Assembly (NCBI GenBank): GCA_008692225.1
Contig: VICG01000001.1
Coordinates: 3,821,501-3,885,500, forward strand
Direction: 5' to 3'
Length of the DNA stretch: 64,000 nt
Origin: Monilinia fructicola
Lineage: Eukaryota; Ascomycota; Leotiomycetes; Helotiales; Sclerotiniaceae
Shown here piece by piece: positions 47,960-61,480 of this stretch. The notes beneath the pieces were generated by a model. The model was not told the origin of the DNA, made no database searches, and saw nothing but the letters and a program-made list of their open reading frames with translations. How positions within the stretch are numbered: the stretch's first letter is position 1; each line of letters begins with the position of its first letter. The position numbers and the translations under genes are program-made.

Positions 47960-48929
47960 ACAGTCAGTGGCTGCGTTGATGGCAGTCACGCCCGCTCGGG
48001 AACATCTCATCTCCTTCGGGAGAATACTCACAAGCAGTCCCCGCACACAGCACGTCCCCCCGCATACCCAATCCCGCACACTGAGCCCAGCGAGCCTGAT
48101 GATTCGCCAAGGCGTCCCTATCACCGTACTTGCTGTTGACGAACCCCCGCGAGCGTGGTCGTCCCTATCCCTGTGTCCGCACTAGTGCTAATCCCACCGC
48201 CACCCCCCCAAAACCAGCACGCTCCTCCCCCTCCCCAAGAAATCCACGCGGCCTCCTCAGGCGAATCCTTAAGCCCGGCCGTCGACCGAAAGACGCCCGT
48301 CGTCGCCGTCCCATCCCCAAGTACCGCAGCACCTACGCGTGCAATCCCGCGGCTGCGCGCCCGCAAACGCAAACGCACAGTGGGGCTTGGCGCCGGGCGT
48401 CGAGGAGCGGTCGACGTCCAGGTGTAGAGGTGGCTGTGGCTGTGGCTGTGCCTGGATTGGTCGTTTTGTGCGGCGATTGGTCGTTGTTGTAGGGTATCGT
48501 TGCGGTGGCGGCGGGGGGGGGATACTTCCGCTGTTGTGAGCGATGATGGTGGGAGAGGGGGCTGTGCTTGTGGAAGGGTAGGCGATTGAGAGGTTGAGGA
48601 TGGATTTTCTGGCTCGGAACAGGTGATTGTGAGGGTGTTGCTGGAGAAGGAGGAGGTTGCTGCGGAGGGTTTGGGAGGGAGAGTTCCAAGTTCTGTGGTT
48701 TGGAAAAGGAGGCTGGTTTCTTGTTGGCGACAGGTCCATTGGTTGAAGGTGGTGATGCGTTGGCTGGCAAGGTTGGTGAATGGGTCTGGGAGGTTATATA
48801 GAGGGGTGGGGATCGGAGAGGGAGGGGGGGGGTGCCGCGGACGGCTTGTCTGGGGATGGAAGTGGGTGTTGCGGCTCAGAGGAATGTTGTGATAAGGAGG
48901 AGCAGCTTGATGGGAATCGTCGAGAGCAT
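47960..48929 (-). pseudogene. Possible secreted proline-rich protein, broken frames, GC-rich
   Basis: On the minus strand an ATG at 48929 starts a signal-peptide-like run (MLSTIPIKLLLLITTFL) that ends in an in-frame TGA at 48878-48876. It is followed by AATPTSIPRQAVRG. Downstream, Pro/Ser/Thr-rich frames run through 48121. A cysteine-rich segment then appears in another frame (about 48100-47975): ARWAQCAGLGMRGDVLCAGT, then ACEYS. Its C-x-G-x4-G-x3-C-x4-C spacing recalls a degenerate CBM1 cellulose-binding module. Local GC is far above the neighbours. Either a secreted protein with several indels or a true pseudogene; the assignment is weak. Confidence 0.3.
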
Positions 48930-51028
48930 CTTGAGGATTGGATAAAGATTTTGAAACTGTCTGATGCACAGATAGATATCTTCAGATGAACCTGGCGGAT
49001 GTCATCATCTCTTTTAACATCACATTGTGCGGGGAAAGAAAATCCAGGCAAAACTGTTCCTCGACTCCATCTATATTAATCTACACTTTATACATGTAGT
49101 ATATTACACTTGTTAATCACATCTTATGAAAACCATACCGAACGTTGATCCCTAACATACGAAGATATATAATCAAGTTGGCATGGGGCAGCGCGCTGAT
49201 CCCATTACCACTGTACTCTTCATCCGCAAATAGGGCCCTATGGACTACCGAAAGCATTATTCACAGGCCAACAACGGAATTGTAAACTTTGCCTCGAGGT
49301 TTGATGCTCCCTCATGGCAAACGTACTCACTAGATGGGGAATCCTCTTGAATATGGGGTGGGCGACATAGAGTGGGACAAACTTTATTCATTGATCACCA
49401 CACCACACTTGTATCGATGAATCGGTTCTGTCGGACAGCCGGATTAGACCAGGGCGAAAGGAAGAAAGAAAGGTAGGCTGAGGATCACTAGATGGAGTAA
49501 ATACTTCTATCCGTCAACTCTCATGAAGCTCTAATCACTTGATGTGAGAATTCATATCCTTAAGCATCTACGCCCGAGAGAACGTGTGGTTCTCAAATCT
49601 TGATTGGAATGTCAAATAGTAGTATTAGGTATATAAGCATGGAATTGATTGATTGTCAAATTCATATTCTGGCATTAAAGAGTGTTGGCGCCCTTCAAAC
49701 CTTAGAGATCTCTCTCAACTATCGGATCTCAAACAGAACAGAAAGAGTGTATGTGCAATTCCATTGGATATCAAGTCTAGTGAGCAATCCATCTCGTCCA
49801 TTATTTAGCTGGTGTTCCGACCCTCCATTTGAGGATCCATGTTTAATATTATCCCCATAAAGTACGATCGAGTTTCAAGCAGGAAGGGATAAAAACAGGG
49901 GCTTGAACCAGATAGCATTGAACAAAAATTCAATTCACACTTTTTCAGGCGATAGAATTTCAAAGACGTAAACCGTCCATCCAACATCGCCGAGAAGTTG
50001 TGTCTCAAAGCAAGCAGAATATCAAGAACCGTCACGAAAGCACTGCCGCAAATGGCGAGACACGAGAAGGCGAGGAGGATAATGGAAATGATGGAATTTC
50101 AGTGGCCGACTCCCCGATATGCTGCGATTGACCACAGACGAACTACCAGCCCTTTCATATGCAAGAAGATCAAAAGCGACCAACTTCTGACCTCGACCTG
50201 CAACCGCAGCCACACCAAACCCTCAATCATCCGCCCAGCAGCTCAGCCTTTATTTAACCCTCCGAAGCCACTCAGCAAGTCGGGAAAATTCATGGCATAC
50301 AACCCAAGGGATGCCATGCCTCTGATACGACCCTTGGCGTTACCTTGTATGACGTTGTTTGTAATATAGGCTGAATAAATGTGCCGGATTATCCGTATTT
50401 GAATATCGAGAAGGGTGGTTGAGTGTGAGAGGGGGTGTCAGCCGGCAGAGAAAGATGGTGTGGTGCACTGCAGGGACGATGGGGTGATGCGGCAAGGAAT
50501 GTGGCGATGGGAAGCAGATATAAATATGATGTCTCCTTGAAATTTCCCATCAATACCCAGATTTCCTATCAGATTACCACAACTAGAATATGTAAATAGA
50601 AACTTTGGATGACGGAGGGTTCTCGCGGTGCGTCATGTAATTAGGCGTCTGGAATTTCCCATGTCGAGCAAAGATGAATACCATAAAGCACTTGCAATAC
50701 TTGGAGTGAAGATTCGTTTTGGAGTAGGTAATCATAACAACAAATGTAAATGGGAGCAGTGAATCGGACGAGAATATCTCGTAGACTGTCATGTCAGTGT
50801 TTTGGTCGAGGTTCGATCATGGTGGCGGCATGCAAGTTCGGATATCATGAGCCGAAAACTCATCACGCCAAGGTCATGGCAAGCAGTATTCACTCATGTA
50901 GCCAATGTTTCAGTTCACCAAAATGGAAGTTCATAATGCTTGGAAGGGTATTTTCATTCTTTAGGCTGCACTAGCTAAAGCAAACAACATTTAAACTAAT
51001 TGGACATTAGCAAAAAGATTTTGTGAAA
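48930..51028. other. Intergenic, nothing recognised
   Basis: A plus ORF at 49998-50369 (123 codons) has no motif and no neighbour support. No repeats of note. Confidence 0.4.
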
Positions 51029-51421
51029 TCACATGGGTAGAGGCATACCATAAACAAATCGTCCATCGTGGTTCTCAATACGCTCAGCGAGGTTAACATC
51101 ACGGCTGTACTCTTCGCCGTCGATGCTGCGAAGGAAAGAACGGAGAACTGGAACGTGTCCACCGCCCTCAATAGAGAATGTAACGTTCTCGGCGCTGTGG
51201 GAGAAGTCTATGTAAGTGTTAGATAATGTTGAAGTAAGTAAAGTGCTACTTGTTGTGAACATACTTTGGCCATCCCAGTGGATCATGCCATTTTGGTTTC
51301 CAAGGTATTGATCGAGGTCCAACTCAGCATCGACCCAGTCGCCGTTCTCGTTTCTGAGACGAGCTCTTAGGATGTGGTTGTCATCGATGCGGATATCTTC
51401 GGCTGAGAGATGGAAAGACAT
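51029..51421 (-). CDS. Cyanovirin-N homology (CVNH) domain protein
   Basis: Exon 1 is 51421-51265 and exon 2 is 51207-51029. The 57-base intron has a GTATGT donor, a CTAAC branch site and a TAG acceptor. The 111-residue product is one CVNH domain with no signal peptide: MSFHLSAEDIRIDDNHILRA, LDQYLGNQNGMIHWDGQNFS, then ENVTFSIEG and LAERIENHDGRFVYG. The L-x-L-D-x-Y-L-G-N and G-x-F-x-Y-type repeats of the two pseudo-symmetric halves are visible (LDLDQYLGNQNG, then NLAERIENHDGRF). CVNH proteins are small lectins; fungal ones bind mannose- or glucose-type glycans, and their biological role is mostly unknown. The lack of a leader suggests a cytosolic or non-classically released lectin. It stands alone in a gene-poor stretch. 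Confidence 0.88.
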   Translation of the reverse strand: MSFHLSAEDIRIDDNHILRARLRNENGDWVDAELDLDQYLGNQNGMIHWDGQSMFTTSSTLLTSTLSNTYIDFSHSAENVTFSIEGGGHVPVLRSFLRSIDGEEYSRDVNLAERIENHDGRFVYGMPLPM

Positions 51422-54400
51422 GTTGAGATATGTGAAAGAGGTATTAATGGTGTTGTTGCTGTGAGGTTGTATTGAGATAGCTATTGAAAGTTGAGAGATG
51501 GGGAAGGAAGGGGAAGAGGCAGACCGGAGTAGATATGTGTCTTTTGTAGTCTGGTCTCCAAGCTTTATCGATACCCCTCAAGGTCTACCCCTCCCTGCAT
51601 GCTTGAGGCACCGCAGAACAATACTATCAGCCACTCATCAAAGAATTAATGGGACTCCCCGCTGACAGGCTCATCCAATTTCATACATACTGTGGTATTT
51701 CCATGGCTTGGCACTCTCTTGGCTCACACGTTGTTCGCAAACATTGGACAAGAGTAACTTCACCGTGTGTGGCACGACCCGCTATGACCCACCCACTGTG
51801 GGGTTGGGGTTTCGAAGTGTCACCACTGCGGCGGATTTGGTGGCTATGCCGCCATGAGTGATTAGCCATGGGCCATGGCCTATGAGTGATTAGCATGGTA
51901 CTTGGAGAATTGTCTGGTTTGATGATGGAATCAGGGAATACGATCACTGGAGAGCCGATAGACCCACACTAGCTTGTAGCTACCCCTGATTATAGTTCTC
52001 GTGCTTGAACAGCCAACCTAGTTTGGAGAAAGATTGAGAAATGATGTACAAGTACTCGCAGTAAGATCATGGAAGCTCTCAGAAACTGAGGGCATTGATA
52101 ATATAAACATCAATGAAAGTATATCCTCATATGGTTCAAATTACACAAAAGTCGTTGGAGCATACGTTTGCAGCTACGCTCTGAAATCCCGACGCATGCA
52201 GGAAAAGTACACGGAGAGCTTATACTATCGATCAGCAGAAGACAATATGGAATACTGCAGAAGTGGCACAGTTAAGCCACGCATTCCTTTGGTCATTGGT
52301 TCAATGTAACGATGTAAGACTTACTTCAAATCTGTACTCTGTAAAGAATGCTCACTAGAGTTATCAAACGGGGTCAAAGCCAGTTTCAGGAGTGATGGCT
52401 ACACACAAGAAGCCCGCAGTTTTAACTTTACAATAACAACACATCAATGCTGAACTCCCTACTCTGGAGTCTGTACATATCTGATTCCTCAACACCGCTA
52501 TCCAGCAGCCACTGTTCAATGCCACAATTCTCCTTTTCAACCCCACCAACATGTATATATTTATCGTGTCTGGACTCGGAACTCGGGAGAGGGCCTTCCA
52601 TCTTCGCATATGGAGATGATGTTTGATGCTTCAATATGAAGTCGGTGAGATCGGTGAGGAAAAGGAATCGAATCTAATCACATCGGATTGCTCTTGATCT
52701 ACTTGTATCGTGATGAAAGCTATTTGGCGATCGAAATAAGCAACCAGAATGCAGTCTAAACTTGGTGGTTTGGCCACTTCGTCCAACAGATCCAATTTGG
52801 CGTAACGCTTGGTATCCCAACTCAGAAGCTTTCGTTCTTTACAAATTACTGTACTGTACATATGTTTCAAACATGAGTGCGCCACGAATGGAAGATGTTG
52901 GGATCTGAGCGTTCTATAGTTAAGTTAGGTGGTGCACCTGCAGAAACCTGGAGCCGCAACCAACTCAGTCAGTTTGCTGACTAAGCAAGACCTTCGTCCA
53001 TTTCCCTCAGTCCGCATTGATGCGACTATCCAGCAAACTTCAGTCTTGATATCAAAGTTTGTATTCGGAGCTGGCTTGCAGTTTATTGGAGTAGAAAAGG
53101 TTTCATCTGCAGGTTGATGGAGCACCGACAATGTTCTCGATAAGTCATAAAGTCTGAGTAACTTTCTAACTCCGTCATGACACATGTACAAAAGCCGAGA
53201 GTGAAGTTCTCATCTACAGACCAACCGCCATGAGAAAAGGACGAAATGGCGAGATTCTCTTCGTAGGATACACGAGACCATCAAGCCAGATTGCCTATTA
53301 CCTATGTTCCTCGTCTGAATGATGTTGTATTAGGAGTTACAGGTAATCACATGCATCCGAATTAGTTTGCTTGCTTTAGTTTCCAAGGTTGTAGAAGCTG
53401 GAGAGATCAATTCAAAGTGGGAAAAGCTTCAGAGGTTGAAGGGGCAGCGGCTGTGAATGTCAGTGGATAGATAACTGCTCGAGATCTTTCATTTATGTCC
53501 GAGAAATGATATTGAAGAGTTTTTATCCGGCGATATAACATCGAAGCACAACATGCTTCGAATTTTTCAGTGTTTGCATAAGCCCCGGACTATCATTATT
53601 CACTAAACACGTCGTCATCGGATGAGATGGCCATAAAATCTATATATAATTCATGGAATGAAGAAGAAATAAGACGAGAATCTTTTGATTCAGTGTCCAA
53701 GGAGACAATAGACATTCACTATTACAAGGACTTGGTCTTGAATGAGAGAATCACAAGGGTTGTATACAATTTGTACAGCGAGCGTTGCTTACAAAAGAAC
53801 CTCGATGAGAATCATTGATTGATAGTACAAATCAGCAACTGGTGCTTGAAGGATCAAGTGAAGCCGTCTAAAGAGATCCATGGATGAATGAACATGTCAT
53901 CAAGTAGCACATACCAATGTTGCTTGCATTCGTTAAATATCATTTGGTCTGTATCTGAATGGAGTAGAGGAGTTTATCATGAAAACTTTTGACTTATTAA
54001 GTATCATCTAATGCTGCATCCATAGGGATGGTCATCTACTTGTTCATATTCTGTCCTTCATCAAACCATGTCTGATGGAATGTTGTTTATATTGATATGT
54101 TCTTTATGAGTTCCTTGAACGCACCAGATATCATCAAATCGTTAAAATATGGATTAGATTGTAACATCAATTGATCATAAACATTCACGGTTATATCACT
54201 CGATATCTGATATCACTCGATACTACAAAACCTGTGGTCATGAGTGTTTTGGATCGAATCGAGTACTTCTAGCATCGCCTTGAACGAATGAGACTTGGCT
54301 GTGGATGGTCTAAACAGCACTGAGTAGGTACTGTTTGATATTATCGAGCTCAAATCAAGTATCCATCAAATGTATCATAGAATATATAAATTATCTTGCA

Positions 54401-55542
54401 AGGCCGTCCAATTTGAATGAAATCTTCATTATCATGATCCTAAGCTCGAGGAGACATCTCACAAGCACGAAAACGGTATCTCGTCTGCTGATTGGACTTG
54501 ATGATATTCAGGTGCGAATTCATTCAGTTCATTCACTTTCATTTTGTATAAAATGCATCTATCTCAGGAAATAGTTGAAGTGCATCCACAGAAGTCCCTA
54601 CCTAGTATGGCGCCAGTGATTTAGGAGTTCCGAGGTTCTTGATATCAATATCTGGAGTATTTCCACGTGATAAGTAACGCTAAGACCTCGAGTTCCTTCC
54701 GCTTTTATGTGAGAACCTTAGCGGCGTGGGATATCTTGTCTCTTGCCTGACTTTGTAGACTTTTCTTCTTCATTTTCTCCTTCTTCTCCCTCTCCTTCTT
54801 CTCCTTCTCCTTCCTCTTCAACTTACGAGGTACATCATCAAAAGGTGTCACGAAAGTCCTTTCATGACTTCTGCATTTTTTTCACTTCTCTTTATCTCTC
54901 TCATGACTTCCCCAAAAACTGCCATTCTACAGCTCTTCCCTGGAATCTCCATCAGCTTTCAAGGTAAGCCCTCTATTTCTATTGTTCACCCTTTCAAAAA
55001 TGAGCCCAGTGAGCTTGCTCAAATTCAATAAATTTCACTCCACTGTTCGAAGCGAGATCTCCTTGACCTCCTTGACGCCGCCTTTATCAAAACTCATCAT
55101 ATGATTCTGTGATTCATCCACCAATCGGATCACACCTGGAAAATTTCAAACTCTCCTGTTCAATATACTGACTATCTATAGAAAAGTGAGATTCTCGAGT
55201 ATTTACGCGAATCTTCTGATTTTTTCAACATAGATCGCGCATTCTTTTCAGCAATCACTTTCTGGAGCCTTATTGACGAGCATTATCTGGAGACCGTCAA
55301 CAATTCTTCGTCTGCAACCGTAAGCATTCTTCATTTCTCCCACTCATCGCCCCATCACTTTGCAATTATTGGTGGCTTATCATGAAGATCTGATAAATTC
55401 AAAACTCTGACCCACATTCAGCAGCTCTAGCAGGATGCTTCATAATAACTTCCTCCTACACTAATCCAGCAGTGGTGAAGGTATCTAAATGACCCCGAAT
55501 TAAAGCTACTTACAGCCCAGAATTATACTAAATACATTCAAG
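51422..55542. other. Gene-poor 4.1-kb stretch; leader of the axis-like gene at its right end
   Basis: Short ORFs (52034-52309, 52925-53191, 53627-53818, 54335-54574) have no motifs. CTCCTTCTTCTCC repeats at 54771-54815 and CT-rich sequence up to 55540 suggest a long promoter and 5' UTR. Nothing else identified. Confidence 0.4.
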
Positions 55543-58500
55543 ATGCCCCCAGTTCAAGAATCAAAGAAAGGCTCTCAAGGCTCAGCACTTGAGAAGTGCG
55601 TTGCGAAGCTGTGTCAGGAAGCTTTACACACACAAGGCAGAGAACTGAGAGGAGAGTACGAAATTCTCGTGTTATACATGTATCTATATGGGGCATGCTA
55701 ACAGCAACCAGGATAAACGAAGATACAGTTGAATCGCTGTGTGAGGTTCTGCGCTCAGCGAATACAAATGATACGATAACCGCGAACGTTGTGGGTGGTC
55801 TTCTTGAAGCTTTGGAGGATCAAGACGGTGTGCTTTGTTGTTCCATTAATATCAAAACTTTTTGCGCTGTGTTGAATACTGTTCTCCACAGCGAGAATTG
55901 TCGAGAGGGGGAACGAATTCTCGTTCTTCTTGCCGTAAGTACCAAATACTACAGCGCTTTAAATCTCTTGTGTATTGGCTAATTCCCCCAGAACGAAATA
56001 TTCCAGATATCACGACCACAAAGCGTCTTGGGACAAGTGTTGATTGATATCGCAAAGACAGTGGATGTCGGTCACCTTATAGAATATTTTGTCGATGGTT
56101 CAAGGCCGATTGGGATTAGAAGATGGGTGAGTTGACATTGACGGACCACGAAAGTGAGCTAACGCCTATGAAAGGTTGGTATTATCATGTTACAGCTTTT
56201 GAGAGGCCCAGAAGCGGTTTCTGAACAATTTAAGCATACACCCGAAGATACAAGGTGAGAAGTTTCCTATCGTACACATTATACCGAAGCTAATTTGTTC
56301 TTAAAAGGCGCAGTATTGGTCCCTTGGTTCTCAACGAAGGAAATGAGATACTCAGATTGATTTGTGGCCAGCTTGTGAGGGATCTACTTAACTCAGACAT
56401 TCTACCTGAAGAACTTTGGCCAGTAGAAACCAATAAAACAGCCTACGAAGATTTTCCGGCTGAGCTACAAAGTCAAGCTCGATGGAAATCGCAATTCCAG
56501 CATTGGGTTGACGGGAAGTGGCCCGATAGGCCAAGTCAGGCGTAAGTGTGCCAAATATTCATGATGAACAGTCCACTAACAAGTATTCAGGCCACCACAG
56601 ATACTCTATTATAGCCATAGTGTTGTAACTACACCACCATACCGGCTTGGAAAATTTGGCGAAAACTTTGAAATGGTTTTTGAAGATGGATATATCCTCC
56701 TTTTGAAGACTTCTTCTGCGGAGGACTTGGATCAAATACTCCAAGTACAATGCAGCTCCATATGCCAGGTTTCTCTGGTCGATAAATCGGTGGTGATCAA
56801 CGGAAAAGAAGTTCACAATATCATAATCGAAATCAAGTGCGACCAAGAGAAATCTTGTTATCTGAACTCCAGACCTGCTTCTATTCAACAACTACACTTG
56901 TCAACAGACGTGGACATCGACGAACTGATGCTTGACCTTGACGAACAATGTCCAAATGCCGAATTCCCAAAGACTAGAGTTCAAGTCTTCCAAGCTGAGG
57001 ATGATATAGAGTTGCAAGGAAAAGGAAGTTCGCCAGAGGTTGCGAGTCGCAACAGATCATCGGAGGAAGATGAACCTCGACATTCGAATCCATTACCATC
57101 CGAGGATAAAGAATCAAATACAGTCTGTAAAGCAGGCAGAGAAGTTCAGGCGAAGCTTCTTCAAAGTCAAGCAGACGATAACAGAGGGGCACAGGTAGTT
57201 GCTGGATTGGAAGCGTCCCCGCAAAATCCGAATCGACGAGACACAGCGAAAAAGGTCGATTCACTTAAGAATGGTGGTGTCAAAAATATCAGCGATTCAC
57301 CTGTGATGTCTATCAACCGAGAAATTACATCATACGTCGACGAGGCTGTAGAACCAGATGGTGAAATTTATGAACTCAATGGCCAGGCACTTCTTTCGAG
57401 GCGGAAGGTCAAATCTCGCTCTCAAGTTTCATCCATGCCGGTCAATAGAGCTTCACCTACGAAGAATCAGAAGACTGCTCCCCTTTCTGCTACTACTGGA
57501 GGCGACCTGTACACGAACAATTCGAACGCAAGAGAAGCTCCCATATCTAACACACAGCCAAATGCTTCTCAAGCTGAAAACTCACAGCCAAGCCGAAATA
57601 CCGACTTGAATGCAAATAAGGTGCTTAAAAAATACTCAGTGAAACCCAAAGCCCCGGTTGCGGTCTCAAAAGGCAAGGTGGAGCCTACCAGACCAACTGC
57701 ATCGGCGAAGACAACTACGAACTCCAAAGACGGGGAGATATCTACTCAGGTACCAGCGCCAGCAAAGACAAAAAGTATTTATGATCTGCCTGCGAATGAA
57801 GAGGACTGGACAGCCACCACGAAGGCTAGTCGAAATACCAAGGGACTGCAAAAGAAAGTTGGTGGGTCACAACAAAAAGGAAAAATAAGTAACAAGGGCA
57901 GGGGAAAGAATACGAAAACCTATCAGAAGGCCAAGCGTACGCTATTGGAATTCGAGAACCCGATCGTCTCCAAGAGAGGTAGCCAGAGAGCTGCTGCAAT
58001 TCAAGCCAAGGTTAACATGAGTAAAGTTGATGATGACCCCGATGACTTCGAAGATATCGAAGATCTTTCCGATGTAAGAGATAGCGGACCGGCGCAGCCC
58101 AATGTCTCGCGAAAGCGTAAGACTGTGGAGCAAACAGCAGAGCCTGATGTGTCAGAGAGCAAACCAGCCCTCTTGCTTGAGCCAGCTTTGGAGAAAGATG
58201 ATGACTCAGTTGATCTTCAGCAGCAAGATGCTCAGAAATCAGGTCTAAATGTTAAAGATTCTCCCAAAGGCCCTTTCGAGCCTGAAGACCTATACAATGC
58301 CACTCCACTGGCATCAAAGGACCAACAAGATTACAGCCGAGAACAACCTGAAGGACCTTCCCGAAACAATGCAACAGTTAAATTTGCCCACCGACTGTGT
58401 GGTCTCTTGAGCGATGGCCCAGAGGAAGAGAATAAGAACAAGAACACCGATGCTTTGAGAAAGGATATGTACAAAAAGGAACCACCCCGAAGAGTACCGC

Positions 58501-60543
58501 CGCCGAAGCTAGGGAAGTTCGTACACAGTGAATCCGACAACAGATCTGCTGCCATTGAGAAGGGAATACAGGAAGAAGTGGCTCTAAGTGTTGAGGATGA
58601 TAATACTCACCACAACCACAATGAAGATGCCAAAGATTTACCGTTAGAGGAAGAAAAATTTTCCAAGTCCGAAGCTCAACGAAATGAGAATGTGGCACCA
58701 GTGATATCTTGTGAGATGGAGGTCAAGAGGAATCAGAACTTCGGAGGACCAGATGGCGTTGAAGATGTGCCAAGTACGAAGCTCTTCGTTGGCGCAGCTG
58801 AGACAGAAAATGAGAAGATCATAGTTGAAACCAAAGCCGATCCCGTCTCTGTTATTCCTAGCCATCCTTTGAGCATATTTTCGAGGAGCTCGGAGCAAGA
58901 AGTTTCCCATAAACCGGGCACCACAAAGGCAGTAACTTCTAATGTCCATCAACCTGATCTAAGAAGCTCCCATCCAGCCTTGCCACTACCTGATGTGTTA
59001 TCAGTCGAGGAGAAGAAGCGTAAAGTTGCGAGAGAGGTTACTGTGCCATCCAAACGCCAGCGATCAATTGCAACGAAGGCTTTAGACGATTCACCAATCT
59101 CGATACCTGGTCCTCACCCACAAATAAAGACATTTCTTGAAAGCTCACCTGGTAAGAGTAGACCTTTACTGGATGATCGAAATACCCGCAAGCCAAACTT
59201 GATACATTTTGGGCCCAAAGGTGCACATAATCAGGGTTCTTCCGGTACATCAAAACCTGTTCGAGAACGCGGTCCTGAGTCACCTATCACAATACCCAAC
59301 GTGGTAAAGGAAAAGCCGCAGAACGCTGTACAGAATAAGCGAAGACGTAGTGATTACCAAGAAGAAGGACAAGCAGAAACAGTATTCATCTCTCAAAGCC
59401 CACGCAGAAAACGTCAGAGTATTAGTCCACCAGATCTAGCTTCTCACAAAGTCACAGCAACAATGACAGAAGATGAAGGCAGTCGCATGGCTCCTCTTTT
59501 CTTCAAGTCAAGCTCACAAGGATCTCGAGTTAATGAATTTGGTAGTCCAATTGCTCAGCAACATATGCCTTTCATTGGCCAAATTCCCAAAGTTCAGCAA
59601 AGAGCACCATCCCCAGAATTTGGACAGCTAGAAGCTGGAACATTTTGCTCTCAGCAGAATATACCTAGAATCGCCGTAGAATCTCCTGGGCACGATGCCA
59701 AAGATGTTCCTGATATCTTTGGTCCACGCGTTAAAGTAGTGAGCATCGCAAAAGCACGCCCCGCCTCGCCAGGAGAGTCACCCATTCGATACGTTCCGCA
59801 TACTAAAACTCAAGATGGAACATATGAAGGTGTTTTAACAATGGAGAATATACAAGAAGAGAAGCTTCTTCCGGACCCATTTGTTGACGATGCTTATCGC
59901 AAATCGAGTGGGTTCACAGAGCGGTTACGCGCTCAGCAGATTGATTCAAAAAGCAAGCCTGATGGAGGTTCGAATGCTCATTTCGGCGATCCTGATAAAA
60001 CTTTAGTTGAGGAGCAACGCAGTACTAGACAGTTGTCTTTGTCAAGTGAGTGGTCAAGTACTTTATCTTTCCGATCCGACAATTCTTCAAATACTCCAAC
60101 GCAAGAATTATCTCCTAATCGTCAATGGTCATTGGCTGTTCGACCACACTATAAAGGATATGCAGATAGCGTCCATAAGATTGCAGATGTGAGTTTCGTT
60201 ACATCTTCCGATTTGAAGATTTAGAAAGCTAACTTAAATTCAGGAGATGGTGATTAGATTGGCCAACGAAGAAGATGCATCGAAGCTAATTGTGAGTCAA
60301 TACAACGAAAATGCTACCTCTATGCTCGAAGGGTTATCTAGCGAGCGAAATAAGGAGAAGATAAGCATCCGCCAACAGATTGAGAACAAGAAACAAGAGT
60401 TGATTCGGATGTATTCCGAAGCAAGCAATGTCATGACGCAGACTGAAAAGGATGTGAAAACTGCTCCCGTGGGCGAATTCAAGAAAGAATGGCAGGAGAG
60501 AGAGGGTGTCATACTTGATAGTCTGAAGAGAGAAGGGTCATAG
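55543..60543 (+). CDS. Candidate meiotic chromosome-axis protein (Red1/Rec10/SYCP2-like)
   Basis: Seven exons: 55543-55655, 55712-55934, 55992-56126, 56196-56254, 56308-56541, 56591-60188, 60244-60543. All introns are 49-69 bases with GTAAGT/GTGAGT-type donors and CTAAC/CTAAT branch sites, and the phases agree. The product has 1553 residues. Residues about 5-215 form an all-helical, ARM-like block (TVESLCEVLRSANTNDTI, VVGGLLEALEDQDGVLCC, VLGQVLIDIAKTVDVGHLIE). Residues about 260-377 are beta-rich and PH-like (YRLGKFGENFEMVFEDGYIL, EVHNIIIEIKCDQEKSCYLN). About 1000 disordered, Lys/Glu/Ser-rich residues follow. The last 100 (ISIRQQIENKKQELIRMYSE) form a coiled coil. That order is the plan of SYCP2, Red1 and Rec10, which scaffold meiotic chromosome axes and recruit HORMA proteins. 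The gene model is firm; the function rests on architecture only, as this family diverges beyond plain recognition. Confidence 0.5.
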
Positions 60544-61480
60544 ACCAATGATATATTGCTTCATTTACCATTGTAATCTATATCCGAGATGAAGGGCAAT
60601 GCAGATGGGCTCAAGTTGCTTTTCATTTTAGGTTGCATCATTGAAAGCTGCGAGCTAGAGGACAAATGATGTCATGTATCATAATGGTTTAGATAATACA
60701 GTAGCTCCAAAAGATTTGTATAATTTCTATGAGCGTAATAAATGCGAGAAGTATCACCTGCATGCTATGATACTTGTACAGTAAATTGATGTTTGGTTAA
60801 TCAAGTCGGTAGGTAGGTAGATCTATATATATACCTCCGTACATACATACCCGTGGACATGTATAGCTGACCAATTAGTTCCAAGGTCAGTACTAGTAGT
60901 ACTGATTGAGTACTTTCCCTACCTACCTATATAATTAATATAAGTCTCTATCGAGTCCATGGATCTAGGATATCTTGTACTCATCATTACTTGTCCACCA
61001 TTTAACCAATAATAATCTTTAGCCAAGTAACTCTAAATTGAAAACGATTGTTGACAAGGGATGACGATTTCCCCACCCCACTTCAACCGCAGCAACCAAA
61101 TTCCAGAACATTTCCCTCTCTTTCTCTATTGTAATCTTACAGAGGATTTATATACGAACCTTGAAAGGGAGTAATCAGCTAGAGTAAGTATGTATAGTAC
61201 ATATATACCTATATACTTATAAATATATATATATATACTTGTATACATATATACTTATATACTTATATACTTACATACTTACATATTCACCCACCTCCAG
61301 GGCTATCCAAATAGCCTTTTTTACAGTATTACGAAAAAGAGAACCAACCGCAAAAGATCCCGAGTCGCATTTTCAATTGAGGACTTTTATCATCTCAAGA
61401 ACTTTCATCTGGTCTACAACAACATTTCTAGCCTTTCTATCTAGCATTTCTAATCTTGCTACTCTTTCTTGTCTAGAAAA
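60544..61480. other. Intergenic
   Basis: GGTAGGTAGGTAG (60810-60822) and TATACTTA runs (61190-61285); no gene. Confidence 0.45.

Noticed and set aside
49998..50369. 123-codon plus ORF
   Set aside because: No recognisable motif, no supporting neighbours, other frames equally open.
53627..53818. 63-codon acidic plus ORF
   Set aside because: Too short, no motif, AT-rich context; could be chance.
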